DNA from: Albimonas sp963977235
Lineage (GTDB): Bacteria; Pseudomonadota; Alphaproteobacteria; Rhodobacterales; Rhodobacteraceae
NCBI RefSeq assembly: GCF_963977235.1
Contig: NZ_CAXBOD010000005.1
Span: 68,649 to 132,648 of the forward strand
DNA: 64,000 bases
Reading direction: 5' to 3'
Numbering within the stretch: position 1 is the stretch's first letter; each line of letters starts with the position of its first letter. Positions 18,623 to 27,262 of this stretch are shown here, one piece after another. The position numbers and the translations under genes were made by a program. The notes below the pieces were generated by a model, which did no database searches, was not told the DNA's origin, and saw only the letters and a list, made by a program, of their open reading frames with translations.

Positions 18623-19143
18623 TGAGCTTCGGCCGCATCCTGGACAGGGTCGAGCGCGCCGGCGACGGCGTGGCGGCCCTGTGCCTGATCGTGATGATGA
18701 TCACGATCTCGGTCGACGCGATCGGCCGCTTCATGGGCGCCCCGCTGCAGGGCGCCTACGAGTTCTCCGAGCTCTACCTGATGGTGCTGATCGCCTTCCT
18801 GCCGCTGGCGCGCAGTCTCGCCACCGGCGGGCAGGTGCGCATGGAGCTGTTGGCGCCGGTGCTGGAGCGGATCCCCGGCCGGGCGGTGCATCGCCTGACC
18901 ATGGCGCTGGCGCTGGGGGCCTTCGGGATGCTGCTGTGGGTCTGCGTGCCCGAGGCGGCGGAGAAGTTCGCGGCCCGCGAGACCAGCTTCGGGCTGGTGC
19001 AGTGGCCGCTCTACCTCAGCTACGTCTGGGCGCCGGTCGGCATCGCGCTGCTGTGCGTGCGGCTCGCCTACGAGGTGGTCGCGCCGTCGCCGGCGGAGGC
19101 GCCGCCGGGGGCCGGGGATCCGCACGGGACGGAGGCGATATGA
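18622..19143 (+). CDS. dctQ: TRAP transporter small membrane subunit, DctQ family
   Basis: 173 aa with four hydrophobic segments, as expected: VAALCLIVMMITISVDAIGR, a second around FSELYLMVLIAFLPLARSLA, then LGAFGMLLWVCVPEA and WAPVGIALLCVRLAYEVV. VDAIGRFMGAPLQGAYEFSEL is the typical N-terminal DctQ phrase. It joins DctM in the inner membrane. The start overlaps the dctP stop and its stop overlaps the dctM start, indicating coupling across the operon. Confidence 0.9.
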   Translation: MSFGRILDRVERAGDGVAALCLIVMMITISVDAIGRFMGAPLQGAYEFSELYLMVLIAFLPLARSLATGGQVRMELLAPVLERIPGRAVHRLTMALALGAFGMLLWVCVPEAAEKFAARETSFGLVQWPLYLSYVWAPVGIALLCVRLAYEVVAPSPAEAPPGAGDPHGTEAI

Positions 19144-20429
19144 CCGCCGCCCTCGTCATCGCCCTTCTGTTCGGGCTGATCTTCCTGGCCATGCCGGTCA
19201 GTTTCGCGATGTTCGTGGCGGGCATCGTGGGGCTGTGGTGGGAGGGCGGCTGGCATGTCGCGCTGGGCGTGCTGAAGACCTCGCCCTACCAGGCGGCGGC
19301 CAGCTACACCCTGACCACCTTCCCGATGTTCGTGCTGATGGCCGAGGTGATGGGCGCGACCCGGATCACCGGCGACCTGTTCCGCGCCGCCAACGGCTGG
19401 CTGGGGCACCTGCGCGGCGGGCTCGCCTATGCCGCCGTCTTCGGGGGCACCATGCTGGCGGCGGCCTGCGGCTCGTCCTCGGCCGCGGCGGCGACGCTCA
19501 GCTCGGCGATCTATCCCGAGCTGCGCAAATACGGCTACGGGGAGGCGTTCTCGACCGGCGCGCTGGCGGCGGTGGGGACCTTGTCCATCATGATCCCGCC
19601 CTCCATCGCGCTGATCTTCTACGGCATCCTCACCGAGGTCTCGGTCGGCAAACTGCTGATCGCGGGCGTCGTGCCGGGGCTGATGACGGCGCTGGCCTAC
19701 GGGCTGGTGATCTGGCGGGTGCTGCGCAAGTCGGACGTGGGGGTGCAGCCGCGCCAGCCGATGGGCCGCCGGGTGCGCGCCAGCCTGCCGGCGCTGCCGA
19801 TGATCGTGCTGCTCGCGGCGATGCTGGTGATGATCTACTCGGGCATCGCCACCCCGACCGAGGTCGGGGCGCTGGGCGCGCTCTTCGCCTTCGCCATCGG
19901 CTTCGCGATGATGCGCATGGACCGCGCGGCGATCGTCGGGGCGCTGGGACGGGCGACCCGCAGCTCGGCCATGATCCTCGCGATCATCGCCTTCAGCTCG
20001 GTCTTCGCGGTGTTCCTGTCGCTGTCGGGCACGCCGCAGGCGCTGCTGCAGGCGGTGCAGGAGTCGGGCCTCGGCCCGCTGCCGGTGCTGCTGCTGGTGA
20101 TCGCGGTGCTGCTGGTGCTGGGGATCTTCCTCGACCAGATCGCGATCCTGATCATCACCCTGCCGCTGGTGCATCCGCTGCTGACGGGCCTGGGCTACGA
20201 CGAGATCTGGCTGGGCGTGCTGGTGGTCAAGACCGCCGAGATCGGTCTGCTGACGCCGCCGGTCGGCCTGAACCTCTTCATCGTCAGCGGCTCTTCCCGC
20301 GTGCCGGTCGCGACCGTGGCGCGCGGCGTGGTTCCCTTCGTCGCGGCGGAGCTGGTCCTGCTGGTCCTGCTCGTCGCATTCCCCGCGATCGCGACCTGGC
20401 TGCCGAGCCTCTCGCAAGCTGGAAACTGA
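19140..20429 (+). CDS. dctM: TRAP transporter large permease, DctM family
   Basis: 429 aa, the usual DctM length, with about 12 hydrophobic segments. FGGTMLAAACGSSSAAAATLSSAIYPEL and LSIMIPPSIALIFYGILTEVSVGKLLIAG are the inverted-repeat hairpin and ion-coupling regions of the family; LTPPVGLNLFIVSG occurs near the C-terminus. It provides the sodium-coupled channel for the solute delivered by DctP. ATG overlaps the dctQ stop. A cupin gene follows after 4 bp, making it part of the same operon. Confidence 0.92.
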   Translation: MTAALVIALLFGLIFLAMPVSFAMFVAGIVGLWWEGGWHVALGVLKTSPYQAAASYTLTTFPMFVLMAEVMGATRITGDLFRAANGWLGHLRGGLAYAAVFGGTMLAAACGSSSAAAATLSSAIYPELRKYGYGEAFSTGALAAVGTLSIMIPPSIALIFYGILTEVSVGKLLIAGVVPGLMTALAYGLVIWRVLRKSDVGVQPRQPMGRRVRASLPALPMIVLLAAMLVMIYSGIATPTEVGALGALFAFAIGFAMMRMDRAAIVGALGRATRSSAMILAIIAFSSVFAVFLSLSGTPQALLQAVQESGLGPLPVLLLVIAVLLVLGIFLDQIAILIITLPLVHPLLTGLGYDEIWLGVLVVKTAEIGLLTPPVGLNLFIVSGSSRVPVATVARGVVPFVAAELVLLVLLVAFPAIATWLPSLSQAGN

Positions 20430-20433
20430 CCCG

Positions 20434-20808
20434 ATGACCGACTCCCGATACGTGGTCTCCCTCGAGGACCTCGAGCCCTACTCCCCGCCCCTGCACGAGG
20501 GCACCGTGAACCGGCGCCTGCTGCCCGCCGATCTCGGCGCGGGGTTCGAGATGGCGCATGGCACGCTGGCGCCGGGCGGCTCCGCCTCGCGCCACCTGCA
20601 CCGGAGCGAGTGGCAGGTGATCTACATGCTCGACGGAACCGCCGAGCTGGAGATCGGGGACGAGCCGCGCCGTCCGCTGGCCGCCGGCGACATGGTGCGG
20701 ATCCCCCCGGGCACGCCGCACCTGTTCGACGTCACCGGCGACGTGCCGGCGAAGGTGCTGGTGATCTACTCGCCCCCCCTCGGCCCCGACGGGTTCGTGC
20801 CGGCATGA
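20434..20808 (+). CDS. Small cupin-domain protein
   Basis: 124 aa single-domain cupin. The first metal motif is seen in GGSASRHLHRSEWQVIYMLDGTAELEIGDE (two His, then a Glu position replaced by Gln/Val region) and the second in PPGTPHLFDVTGD. The family includes isomerases, dioxygenases and mere ligand-binding proteins, so no reaction can be named. It lies between the TRAP permease (4 bp gap) and a CoA transferase (ATGA overlap), so it probably handles the imported solute or a downstream intermediate. Confidence 0.82.
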   Translation: MTDSRYVVSLEDLEPYSPPLHEGTVNRRLLPADLGAGFEMAHGTLAPGGSASRHLHRSEWQVIYMLDGTAELEIGDEPRRPLAAGDMVRIPPGTPHLFDVTGDVPAKVLVIYSPPLGPDGFVPA

Positions 20809-22058
20809 GCGCGGCGGTTGCGGGCGTGGGGGAGGCGGAGGCGTCGCCCCGCCCCTCGCCGGCGCGTCCGCTCGCGGGGGTGCGGGTGCTGGACTTCACC
20901 GCCATCGTGCTGGGGCCGCTGGCCACGCGCTGCCTCGCCGATCTCGGGGCCGAGGTGGTGAAGGTCGAGGGGCCGGCGGGCGACGGCATCCGCCATTCCG
21001 CCGCGGTGCCCGCGCCGGGCATGGGCTCGATCTACATGGCGCTGAACGGGGGCAAGAAGTCGATCGCGCTCGACCTGAAGGCCCCGGGCGCGCAGGAGAT
21101 CCTGCGTCGCCTGACGGCCTGGGCGGACGTCGCGGTGCACAACATGCGCCCCGCCTCGGCGCGGGCGCTGGGGCTGGACGCGGCGACGATGACGGCGGCC
21201 AACCCGCGGCTGATCCACTGCTCCGCCTCCGGCTTCGCGCAGGACGGGCCGCGGGCGGACGACCCGGCGGTTGACGACGTGATCCAGGCGGCCTCGGGCC
21301 TCGCGGACCTGTTCGGGCGCGCCGGAGACGCGCCCCGCTACGTGCCCAGCGTGATGGCCGACAAGGTCTGCGGGCTGGTGATGGGCCAGGCGATCCTCGC
21401 CGGCCTCTACCAGCGCGAGACGACGGGGCAGGGCATGGCCGTCGAGATCCCGATGGCCGAGACGATGTCGGCCTTCGTGCTGCTCGAACACATGGGCGCC
21501 GCGGCCTTCCCCGACCGCGCCCCGGCCGGGCCCGCCGGCTATGGCCGCCTGCTGACCCCACACCGCCGTCCGTTCCGCACCCGGGACGGATACGTCGCGC
21601 TGACCCCCTACACGAAACGCGACTGGCAGGCCTTCCTGCGCGCCGCCGGGGCGCCGGAGCTGGCCGAGCATCCCCGGGTCGTCGATCCCGTGCGCCGCAA
21701 CGCGGAGGTCGCCGAGCTCTACGCCGCGCTGGCGGAGATCCTGTTGTCCCGGGACACCGAGACCTGGATCCGCATCGGCCGCGAGACCGGCATCCCCGCC
21801 GCCGCGATCCGTCCGCTCGACGAGGTCGCCGCCGACCCCGACCTGGCGCGGGGCGGCTGGCTGCGGGAGGTCGAGACGCCCGATCTCGGCCGCGTCCGGG
21901 TCCCCGGCCCGCTGCTTCGCCTGCCTCCCGGCGCCGCGCCCGCGCAGAGCGCGCCCGCGCTCGGACGCGACGGGGCGGAGATCCTCGAGGGGCTGGGCTT
22001 CGACGCGGCCGAGCGCGCGGCGTTCTTCCGCGACGGCGTGGTCGCGGGCGTGGCCTGA
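20805..22058 (+). CDS. CaiB/BaiF (class III) CoA transferase
   Basis: 417 aa. Family features in order: PLAGVRVLDFTAIVLGPLATRCLADLGAEVVKVE, LNGGKKSIALDLKAP, HNMRPASARALGLD, and the catalytic region GMAVEIPMAETMSAF. Here the residue at the active-site Asp position is Glu, as in the VEVPMFET-type members of the family. ATGA overlap with the cupin gene; the operon ends 5 bp before a convergent regulator. It probably activates the acid imported by the adjacent TRAP system. Confidence 0.9.
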   Translation: MSAAVAGVGEAEASPRPSPARPLAGVRVLDFTAIVLGPLATRCLADLGAEVVKVEGPAGDGIRHSAAVPAPGMGSIYMALNGGKKSIALDLKAPGAQEILRRLTAWADVAVHNMRPASARALGLDAATMTAANPRLIHCSASGFAQDGPRADDPAVDDVIQAASGLADLFGRAGDAPRYVPSVMADKVCGLVMGQAILAGLYQRETTGQGMAVEIPMAETMSAFVLLEHMGAAAFPDRAPAGPAGYGRLLTPHRRPFRTRDGYVALTPYTKRDWQAFLRAAGAPELAEHPRVVDPVRRNAEVAELYAALAEILLSRDTETWIRIGRETGIPAAAIRPLDEVAADPDLARGGWLREVETPDLGRVRVPGPLLRLPPGAAPAQSAPALGRDGAEILEGLGFDAAERAAFFRDGVVAGVA

Positions 22059-22063
22059 GGCGC

Positions 22064-22765
22064 TCAGCCGCGCAGCCGCGCCTCGACCGTCTCGCGATAG
22101 GCGGTGACGTGGCGGGCCATGCGGCGGCGGGCCGCCTCCGCGTCCCCGGCCTCGATCGCCTCGATGATCCGTCGCGCGATGTGCAGCACCTGGCTGCGGA
22201 TGCCGGCGTCGGCGAAGCCCTCCAGCCGCGGGTCGATCAGGGCGGGGCCGAGCGCCTCGTGCACCGCGCCCAGCACGGCGTTGCGGCTGGCGCGGGCCAG
22301 GGCCATGTGCCAGGCGTGGTTCTTGCGCACGAAGCGGTCGGAGTCGGTCTCGCTTGCCAGCTCCGCCAGCGCCGCGCGCATCGCCGCGAGATCCGCCTCC
22401 GTGCGTCGCCGCGCGGCCAGCGCCGCGAGGCCCGGCTCGATGATCTCCAGGATCTCCATCAGCTCGGCGACCTCGGCCTCGCCGCTGCGCATGTAGATGT
22501 CGAGCGAGGCGGCCAGCGGTTCGATCCCGCCGCGGGTGGCGACGTAGCCGCCGTTGCGGCCCCGCCGGCTCTCCACCAGCCCCCAGCTTTCCAGCAGCCG
22601 CATCGCCTCGCGCACCGAGCTGCGGCTGAGGCCCGACAGGTCCACCAGCTCCTGTTCCTTGAAGCTGTGGCCCTGCGGAATCGCCCCCTCGACGATCCGC
22701 TCCTTGAGCGAGTTCGCCAGCTGCTCCGCCGGGCGGGACACGGCGATCGGGTTCAGCTTGACCAA
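22064..22765 (-). CDS. GntR-family transcriptional regulator, FadR subfamily
   Basis: 233 aa from a TTG at 22765, chosen because a perfect CAGGAGGG lies just 4-5 bases upstream and the resulting VKLNPIAVSRPAEQLANSLKERI matches the family start. An in-frame ATG at 22816 would add 17 residues, in which that Shine-Dalgarno would be coding. The winged helix reads FKEQELVDLSGLSRSSVREAMRLLESWGLV; the FCD domain follows with NHAWHMALARASRNAV. It is divergent from the third CoA transferase, with a palindrome between them, so it likely regulates that gene and itself. Confidence 0.87.
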   Translation of the reverse strand: MVKLNPIAVSRPAEQLANSLKERIVEGAIPQGHSFKEQELVDLSGLSRSSVREAMRLLESWGLVESRRGRNGGYVATRGGIEPLAASLDIYMRSGEAEVAELMEILEIIEPGLAALAARRRTEADLAAMRAALAELASETDSDRFVRKNHAWHMALARASRNAVLGAVHEALGPALIDPRLEGFADAGIRSQVLHIARRIIEAIEAGDAEAARRRMARHVTAYRETVEARLRG

Positions 22766-22911
22766 ACAGCCCTCCTGGAACGACGGCGCCGGGACGCCTT
22801 CCGCGGTCGTCGCCATGGCGCGTCGGCGCCTCGGACCGCCCCTGTCGATACCCCGCCCACGGCAGCGTGCCAATGCCGCCGCCCGAGGGCGAGGCGTGTT
22901 GCGCGGGCGAT

Positions 22912-22939
22912 TTATTAGTAATACCATTGAATGTAATAA
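22912..22939. promoter_or_regulatory. AT-rich palindromic operator between divergent regulator and CoA transferase
   Basis: A 28-bp AT-rich island in a 282-333 bp otherwise GC-rich gene-free gap. It has an outer inverted repeat TTATTA / TAATAA with a 16-base spacer and contains GTAATACCATTGA, nearly identical to the element at 11686-11698 upstream of another FadR-type gene. It most likely binds the FadR-type regulator and overlaps one of the divergent promoters. No other feature was seen in the gap 22817-23098. Confidence 0.5.
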
Positions 22940-23098
22940 TGCCAGGGCGCCCGATCCGCGGGCTCGCCGCGTGGGGCCGCCGCTTCGTCGGCCTGGATGG
23001 CGGCCCGGGGGAGATCGCCTCCACCGGACCTGTCTGAAGCCTCGGCGCGCAGCGCGGGCGGGAAGACCCGCGGCGCGCCCTTTCCAAGGGAGGATGCC

Positions 23099-24292
23099 AT
23101 GGACGCTCCGCAGGACGGCCCGCTCGCGGGCTTTCGGGTGCTGGAATTCTGCTCGACCCTCTCGGGTCCCTTCGCGACCATGCTGCTCGCCGACCAGGGC
23201 GCGGACGTGGTGAAGATCGAGGCCCCGGGCGGCGACCAGTCGCGCCAGATCGGCGCCAACCGCGACGGGGTCGCCGGCATGGCGACGATGTTCCTCAACA
23301 TCAACCGCAACAAGCGCTCGGTCGTGCTGGACCTTCGCAGCCCCGAGGGGCAGGCCCGCGCCCGGGCGCTGGCCGAGCGCGCGGACGTGGTGGTGCAGAA
23401 CTACCGTCCCGGGGTGATGGAGCGGCTGGGCCTGGGCTACGCGGCGCTGCGCGAGGCCAACCCGGGGCTGGTCTACGTCTCGATCAGCGGCCTGGGCGAG
23501 GATCCTTCGGTCCGCGGCCGGCGGGTCTACGACATCGTCAGCCAGGGGCTCGCCGGGTTCTGCGCGATCCAGGCCGACCGGGTGACCGGAGAGCCGCGCA
23601 CGGTGCAGAACGCGGTCACCGACAAGATCGCCTCGATGGTGGTCTGGCAGGGGGTGACCGCGGCGCTGCTGCACCGGCTGCGCCGCGGGGGCGAGGGGCA
23701 GCACCTGAAGGTGGACATGCTGTCCTCGGCCCTGTCGTTCCTGTGGCCGGAGTCGATGCCCGCCGCCACCCTGCGCGGCCCGGGCGTCACCGCGGGCGGC
23801 ACGCTGGCGGGGGTGCAGTACGTCTATGCCACGCTCGACGGCCATATCCTGGTGGGTCACGTCTCGAACCCGGAGTTCGCCGGCTGCTGCCGCGCGCTCG
23901 ACATACCCTGGTGCATCGAGGATCCGCGCTTCGACCAGATCGGCGGGCGGTTCCGCAACGCGGCCGAGCTGAACGCGATCTTCGCCGAGGCGCTGGCCGC
24001 CCGCCCGACCGCCGAATGGCTCGCGCGGCTGGAGGCGGAGGACGCCGTCTTCGCCCCGATCAACACCGCCGAGACCATCGCCGAGGATCCCGTGATCCGC
24101 GCGACCGGCGCGCTGGTCGATCACGATCACCCGCTGTGCGGCCCCTACCGGGCGCCGCGCCACCCGGTCGCGTTCTCGGCCAGCCCCGCCAGCCATCGCC
24201 GTCACGCGCCCGCGCTGGGCGAGCATACCGACGAGGTGCTCTCGGAGATCGACCGGGCCGCGGGCGCGTCCGGAAAGGGAGCGGGCGCATGA
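23099..24292 (+). CDS. CaiB/BaiF (class III) CoA transferase with Ser at the catalytic Asp position
   Basis: 397 aa. Family motifs: GPLAGFRVLEFCSTLSGPFATMLLADQGADVVKIE, NRNKRSVVLDLRSPEG and NYRPGVMERLGLGY. The region that normally reads MLDA / MQDA reads VDMLSSALSFLWPESM, so Ser stands where the acyl-carrying Asp is expected (my alignment by eye to the first gene of the window). It may be a member with a different nucleophile or a non-canonical role. AAGGGAGGATGCC precedes the ATG. It starts the operon that continues with an MDR oxidoreductase (ATGA overlap). Confidence 0.87.
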   Translation: MDAPQDGPLAGFRVLEFCSTLSGPFATMLLADQGADVVKIEAPGGDQSRQIGANRDGVAGMATMFLNINRNKRSVVLDLRSPEGQARARALAERADVVVQNYRPGVMERLGLGYAALREANPGLVYVSISGLGEDPSVRGRRVYDIVSQGLAGFCAIQADRVTGEPRTVQNAVTDKIASMVVWQGVTAALLHRLRRGGEGQHLKVDMLSSALSFLWPESMPAATLRGPGVTAGGTLAGVQYVYATLDGHILVGHVSNPEFAGCCRALDIPWCIEDPRFDQIGGRFRNAAELNAIFAEALAARPTAEWLARLEAEDAVFAPINTAETIAEDPVIRATGALVDHDHPLCGPYRAPRHPVAFSASPASHRRHAPALGEHTDEVLSEIDRAAGASGKGAGA

Positions 24293-25335
24293 AGGCCTGG
24301 GTCTGCCGGGAATTCCGCGATCCCTACGTCATGGCGATCGAGGAGATGCCCGAGCCGCAGCCGGGGCCGGGCGAGGTCCAGATCCGGGTCGCCGCCGCCG
24401 GCCTCGCCTTCGGCGAGACGCTGGTGCTGAAGGGAACCTACCAGAAGACCCCGCCGCTGCCCTACATCCCGGTCAGCGAGATGTCGGGCGTGGTCGCGGC
24501 CGTGGGCGAGGGCGTGGGCCGCGTCCGCGTCGGGGACCGGGTCTCGGCCTTCTCGTTCGAGCTCGCCGGCGGCGGGCTGGGCCAGGTGGCGACGCTGCCC
24601 GAGACGTATGTCTTCCCCGCTCCGGTCGGCATGGGCCTGATCGAGGCGGCGGCGTTTCCGATGAACTTCTGGACCGCGTGGAACGCGCTGGTCGACCGCG
24701 GCGCGCTGCGCGCGGGCGAGACGCTCGTGGTGCACGGCGCGACCGGGGGAATCGGGGTCGCCGCCGTCTCGGTCGGCAAGGCGCTCGGCGCGCGGGTGAT
24801 CGCGACCGGCGGCGACGACGCGCGGCTGGCGCAGGTCGCGGCGCTGGGCGCGGACCATGTGATCAACCTGCGCGACCAGGACCTGCGCGCCACGGTCAAG
24901 GCGCTGACCGACGGGCGCGGCGCGGACGTCTTCGTCGATCCCGTCGGCGGAGCGGTCTTCGAGCAGTCGCTGCGCTGCATCGCGCCGGGGGGCCGGGTGC
25001 TGACGGTCGGCTTCACCTCCGGCGAATGGGCGGTGGCGCGCACCAACGTGCTGCTGATGAAGATGATCTCGGTGATCGGGGTCGAGGCGCGGCTGGCCAT
25101 CGAGACCACCGGCGGGCGGGGCCTCGCCTCGTTCGAGCGCATGTTTGCGGCGGTCGCCGAGGGGCGGCTGGAGCCGCATGTGGGGCAGGTCTACCCGTTC
25201 GAGGCGGCGCGGGAGGGCTATGCCGACATCCTCGCCCGCCGCCACGTCGGCAAGAGCGTGCTGGTCGTCGCCCCCGCGCTCTGCGGCATGACGGCCGACG
25301 GCGAAACGCTTGGCCCGGCCACTGAAATTATTTAA
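24289..25335 (+). CDS. NADPH:quinone oxidoreductase family protein (zinc-independent MDR)
   Basis: 348 aa MDR protein without zinc-binding Cys clusters. Motifs: PGPGEVQIRVAAAGLAFGETLVLKGTYQ, YIPVSEMSGVVAAVGEGV, and the nucleotide-binding segment VVHGATGGIGVAAVSVGKALGARVIATGG. C-terminal RHVGKSVLVV matches the GKVVL end of the quinone-reductase / acryloyl-CoA-reductase-like group. It likely reduces an enoyl-CoA or enone. ATGA overlap links it to the CoA transferase. The TRAP operon begins 130 bp downstream. Confidence 0.87.
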   Translation: MKAWVCREFRDPYVMAIEEMPEPQPGPGEVQIRVAAAGLAFGETLVLKGTYQKTPPLPYIPVSEMSGVVAAVGEGVGRVRVGDRVSAFSFELAGGGLGQVATLPETYVFPAPVGMGLIEAAAFPMNFWTAWNALVDRGALRAGETLVVHGATGGIGVAAVSVGKALGARVIATGGDDARLAQVAALGADHVINLRDQDLRATVKALTDGRGADVFVDPVGGAVFEQSLRCIAPGGRVLTVGFTSGEWAVARTNVLLMKMISVIGVEARLAIETTGGRGLASFERMFAAVAEGRLEPHVGQVYPFEAAREGYADILARRHVGKSVLVVAPALCGMTADGETLGPATEII

Positions 25336-25351
25336 TGGACTGACAATTAAA
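25331..25351. promoter_or_regulatory. AT-rich dyad upstream of TRAP operon
   Basis: The junction between the MDR gene and the TRAP operon contains TTTAATGGACTGACAATTAA, a loose dyad (TTTAAT...AATTAAA), inside an AT-rich patch of about 45 bp. It overlaps the stop codon of the previous gene and lies 115-135 bp before dctP. It is a plausible promoter or operator for the TRAP genes; TTAATGGACT weakly resembles the complement of the FadR-type element at 22921-22930. Confidence 0.3.
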
Positions 25352-25465
25352 ACAGATGCAATATCGCCGTCAGGTTCCGCCCGCCGTGGCGGTCGGGACG
25401 TGGCGAGGCAGGACGAACCGGGCGCGTAGAGGCCCGGGACCCGCCTCGCGGACAGGGAGGATGAG

Positions 25466-26629
25466 ATGACCCACACCATCATCGGGCGGGCCGCCCGGAC
25501 CCCCGCGGCCGCGGCGCTCGCCGTCGCCCTGCTGGGCGCGACCTCAGCCCAGGCCGCGGACCTGCGCATCGCGCTCGGGCTGCCGGAGGTCTACGCCGCC
25601 TACGAGCCGCTCGTGGCGTTCGCCGAGACGCTCGGCTCCACCGCGGGGCTGGACGGCAAGGTCTACCCCATGTCGCTGCTGACGCTGGCCGAGACGGCGG
25701 GCGGCGTGCGCGACGGGCTGGCAGACGTGGGCTTCGTCGTCTTCCCCTACCACCCGGTCGAGTTCTCGGAGGTGAACCTCGCGGCGAACCTGTCGATGCT
25801 GGCGACGACCGGAACGCAGGTCCCGATGCCCGGCGCGGCCGCGGCCGGCGCCTCGATGGAATACACGCTCCTCAACTGCCCCGACTGTCTGGAGCAGATG
25901 AAGGCCAACAACCAGGTCTACATCGCCGGGGCCTCGACCACGCCCTACCGGCTGCTGTGCACCAAGCCGATCGCCTCGGCCGGGGACGTGAAGGGCGGCA
26001 AGTTCCGCGCCGGCGCCGCCAACTACGCCCGCTGGGCCGAGGCGCTGGGCGGCTCGTCGGTCTCGGCGCCGGGCAACGAGACCTACGACGCGATGAGCCA
26101 GGGCGTGGTGGACTGCACGATGAGCCCGCTCGGCGACCTGATCGGCGGCCAGTATGTCGACGTCTCGACCCATGTCACCCTGAACGCGCCCGGGGGCACC
26201 TTCCCGGGGCTGGGCGCGGCCAACTTCAACCGCGACGTCTGGCTGGACCTCGACGAGGCGCAGCGCGCCGCGGTTCTCGAGGCCGGCGCCACGCTCGCGG
26301 CCTCGGCCGTCTTCGCCTATGCCGAGGACGACGCCGAGGGGCTGGTCGCGGCGAAGGCGAAGGGGATCGAGATCCTCGACGGCGACGACAGCCTGAAGGC
26401 CGCGACCGAGGGCTTCGTCGAAGACGACCTCGCGACCATCGCCGAGCAGTTCCGCGACAAGTTCAAGCTCGCCGACGTCGACGCCAAGATCGAGACCTTC
26501 TCCGCCCTGATGGAGAAGTGGAAGGGCCTGACCGCGGAGATCGGGGAGGGCGACGCCGAGGCGCTCGCCGAACTCTACTGGACCGAGGTCCTGTCGAAGG
26601 TCGATCCCAAGACCTACGCGATGGACTGA
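25466..26629 (+). CDS. dctP: TRAP transporter solute-binding protein, DctP family, cysteine-tetrad type
   Basis: 387 aa. The signal peptide ends in ATSAQA before ADLRIALGLPEVY. The mature protein contains C138-x2-C141 in LLNCPDCLEQMKANN, then C165 (LLCTKP) and C217 (VVDCTMSP). The same spacing occurs in two other DctP proteins of this window. The ligand-binding Arg region is GGKFRAGAANYAR. It is longer than classical DctP (about 330 aa). GGGAGGATGAG precedes the ATG. A 12-bp hairpin separates it from dctQ. The ligand is unknown. Confidence 0.88.
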   Translation: MTHTIIGRAARTPAAAALAVALLGATSAQAADLRIALGLPEVYAAYEPLVAFAETLGSTAGLDGKVYPMSLLTLAETAGGVRDGLADVGFVVFPYHPVEFSEVNLAANLSMLATTGTQVPMPGAAAAGASMEYTLLNCPDCLEQMKANNQVYIAGASTTPYRLLCTKPIASAGDVKGGKFRAGAANYARWAEALGGSSVSAPGNETYDAMSQGVVDCTMSPLGDLIGGQYVDVSTHVTLNAPGGTFPGLGAANFNRDVWLDLDEAQRAAVLEAGATLAASAVFAYAEDDAEGLVAAKAKGIEILDGDDSLKAATEGFVEDDLATIAEQFRDKFKLADVDAKIETFSALMEKWKGLTAEIGEGDAEALAELYWTEVLSKVDPKTYAMD

Positions 26630-26638
26630 GGCGCGCGG

Positions 26639-26677
26639 CCGGCGCCCGTCCGTTCCGACAAGGACGACGGGCGCCGG
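26639..26677. terminator. Strong hairpin between dctP and dctQ
   Basis: A perfect 12-bp stem (26639-26650 with 26666-26677) with a 15-base loop begins 10 bp after the dctP stop. It lacks a T-run. As at 6363-6393, it separates a binding-protein gene from its permease genes, so an expression-ratio function (mRNA protection or partial termination) is likely. Confidence 0.55.
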
Positions 26678-26701
26678 TCGGCCCCGCTTCGCAGCCCCGA
26701 C

Positions 26702-27262
26702 ATGACCCTGATCCGCATGCTCCTCGACGGAGCCGCCCGCCTGACCGCCGTCGTCGCCTCGCTCTGCATCGTGGCGATGATGATCCACGTGACGCTCGAA
26801 GTCGTGTGCCGCGCCTTTCTCGACCTGCCGCTGAGCGGCACGATCATCTTCGTGGCCAACTGGTACATGGTGTTCCTGGTCTGCCTGCCGCTGGCCTTCG
26901 TGGAGCGGCTGGACGGACATATCTCGGTCGAGGTCCTGACCGAGACCTTCCCCGCGGGCCTGCGCCGGCATCTCTACGGCTGCACCTATCCCGTGACCGC
27001 CGTGATCTTCGCGGTGACCGCCTACGCCACCTGGCTGGAGGCGGTCTCGAAATGGCGGCTGGGCGCCTTCATCATCGAGGGCGGGCTGACCATCCCGATC
27101 TGGTTCGGCTACTTCGCGCTGCCGATCGGCTACGGGCTGCTGTCGGTCATGCTGCTGCTGAAGTTCGCGGCCTATGTCGCGGGCGAGCCGCTGCCCCCGC
27201 TCGCCGTCGACGCCGAGGACGACTGGCCCGACGCGACGACGGGAGGGGCGGCCCATGACTGA
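26702..27262 (+). CDS. dctQ: TRAP transporter small membrane subunit, DctQ family
   Basis: 186 aa with four hydrophobic helices. TAVVASLCIVAMMIHVTLEVVCRAFLDLPLSGT is the N-terminal DctQ pattern; the second helix is WYMVFLVCLPLAFVERLDGHISVEVL. It forms the membrane complex with the downstream DctM. The stop overlaps the dctM start by 8 bp. Upstream, the hairpin after dctP sets it apart from the binding protein. Confidence 0.88.
   Translation: MTLIRMLLDGAARLTAVVASLCIVAMMIHVTLEVVCRAFLDLPLSGTIIFVANWYMVFLVCLPLAFVERLDGHISVEVLTETFPAGLRRHLYGCTYPVTAVIFAVTAYATWLEAVSKWRLGAFIIEGGLTIPIWFGYFALPIGYGLLSVMLLLKFAAYVAGEPLPPLAVDAEDDWPDATTGGAAHD

Noticed and set aside
20766..23087. 773-codon minus-strand open frame across the CoA transferase and regulator
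   Set aside because: Antisense shadow; no family motifs, and it opposes two well-supported genes.
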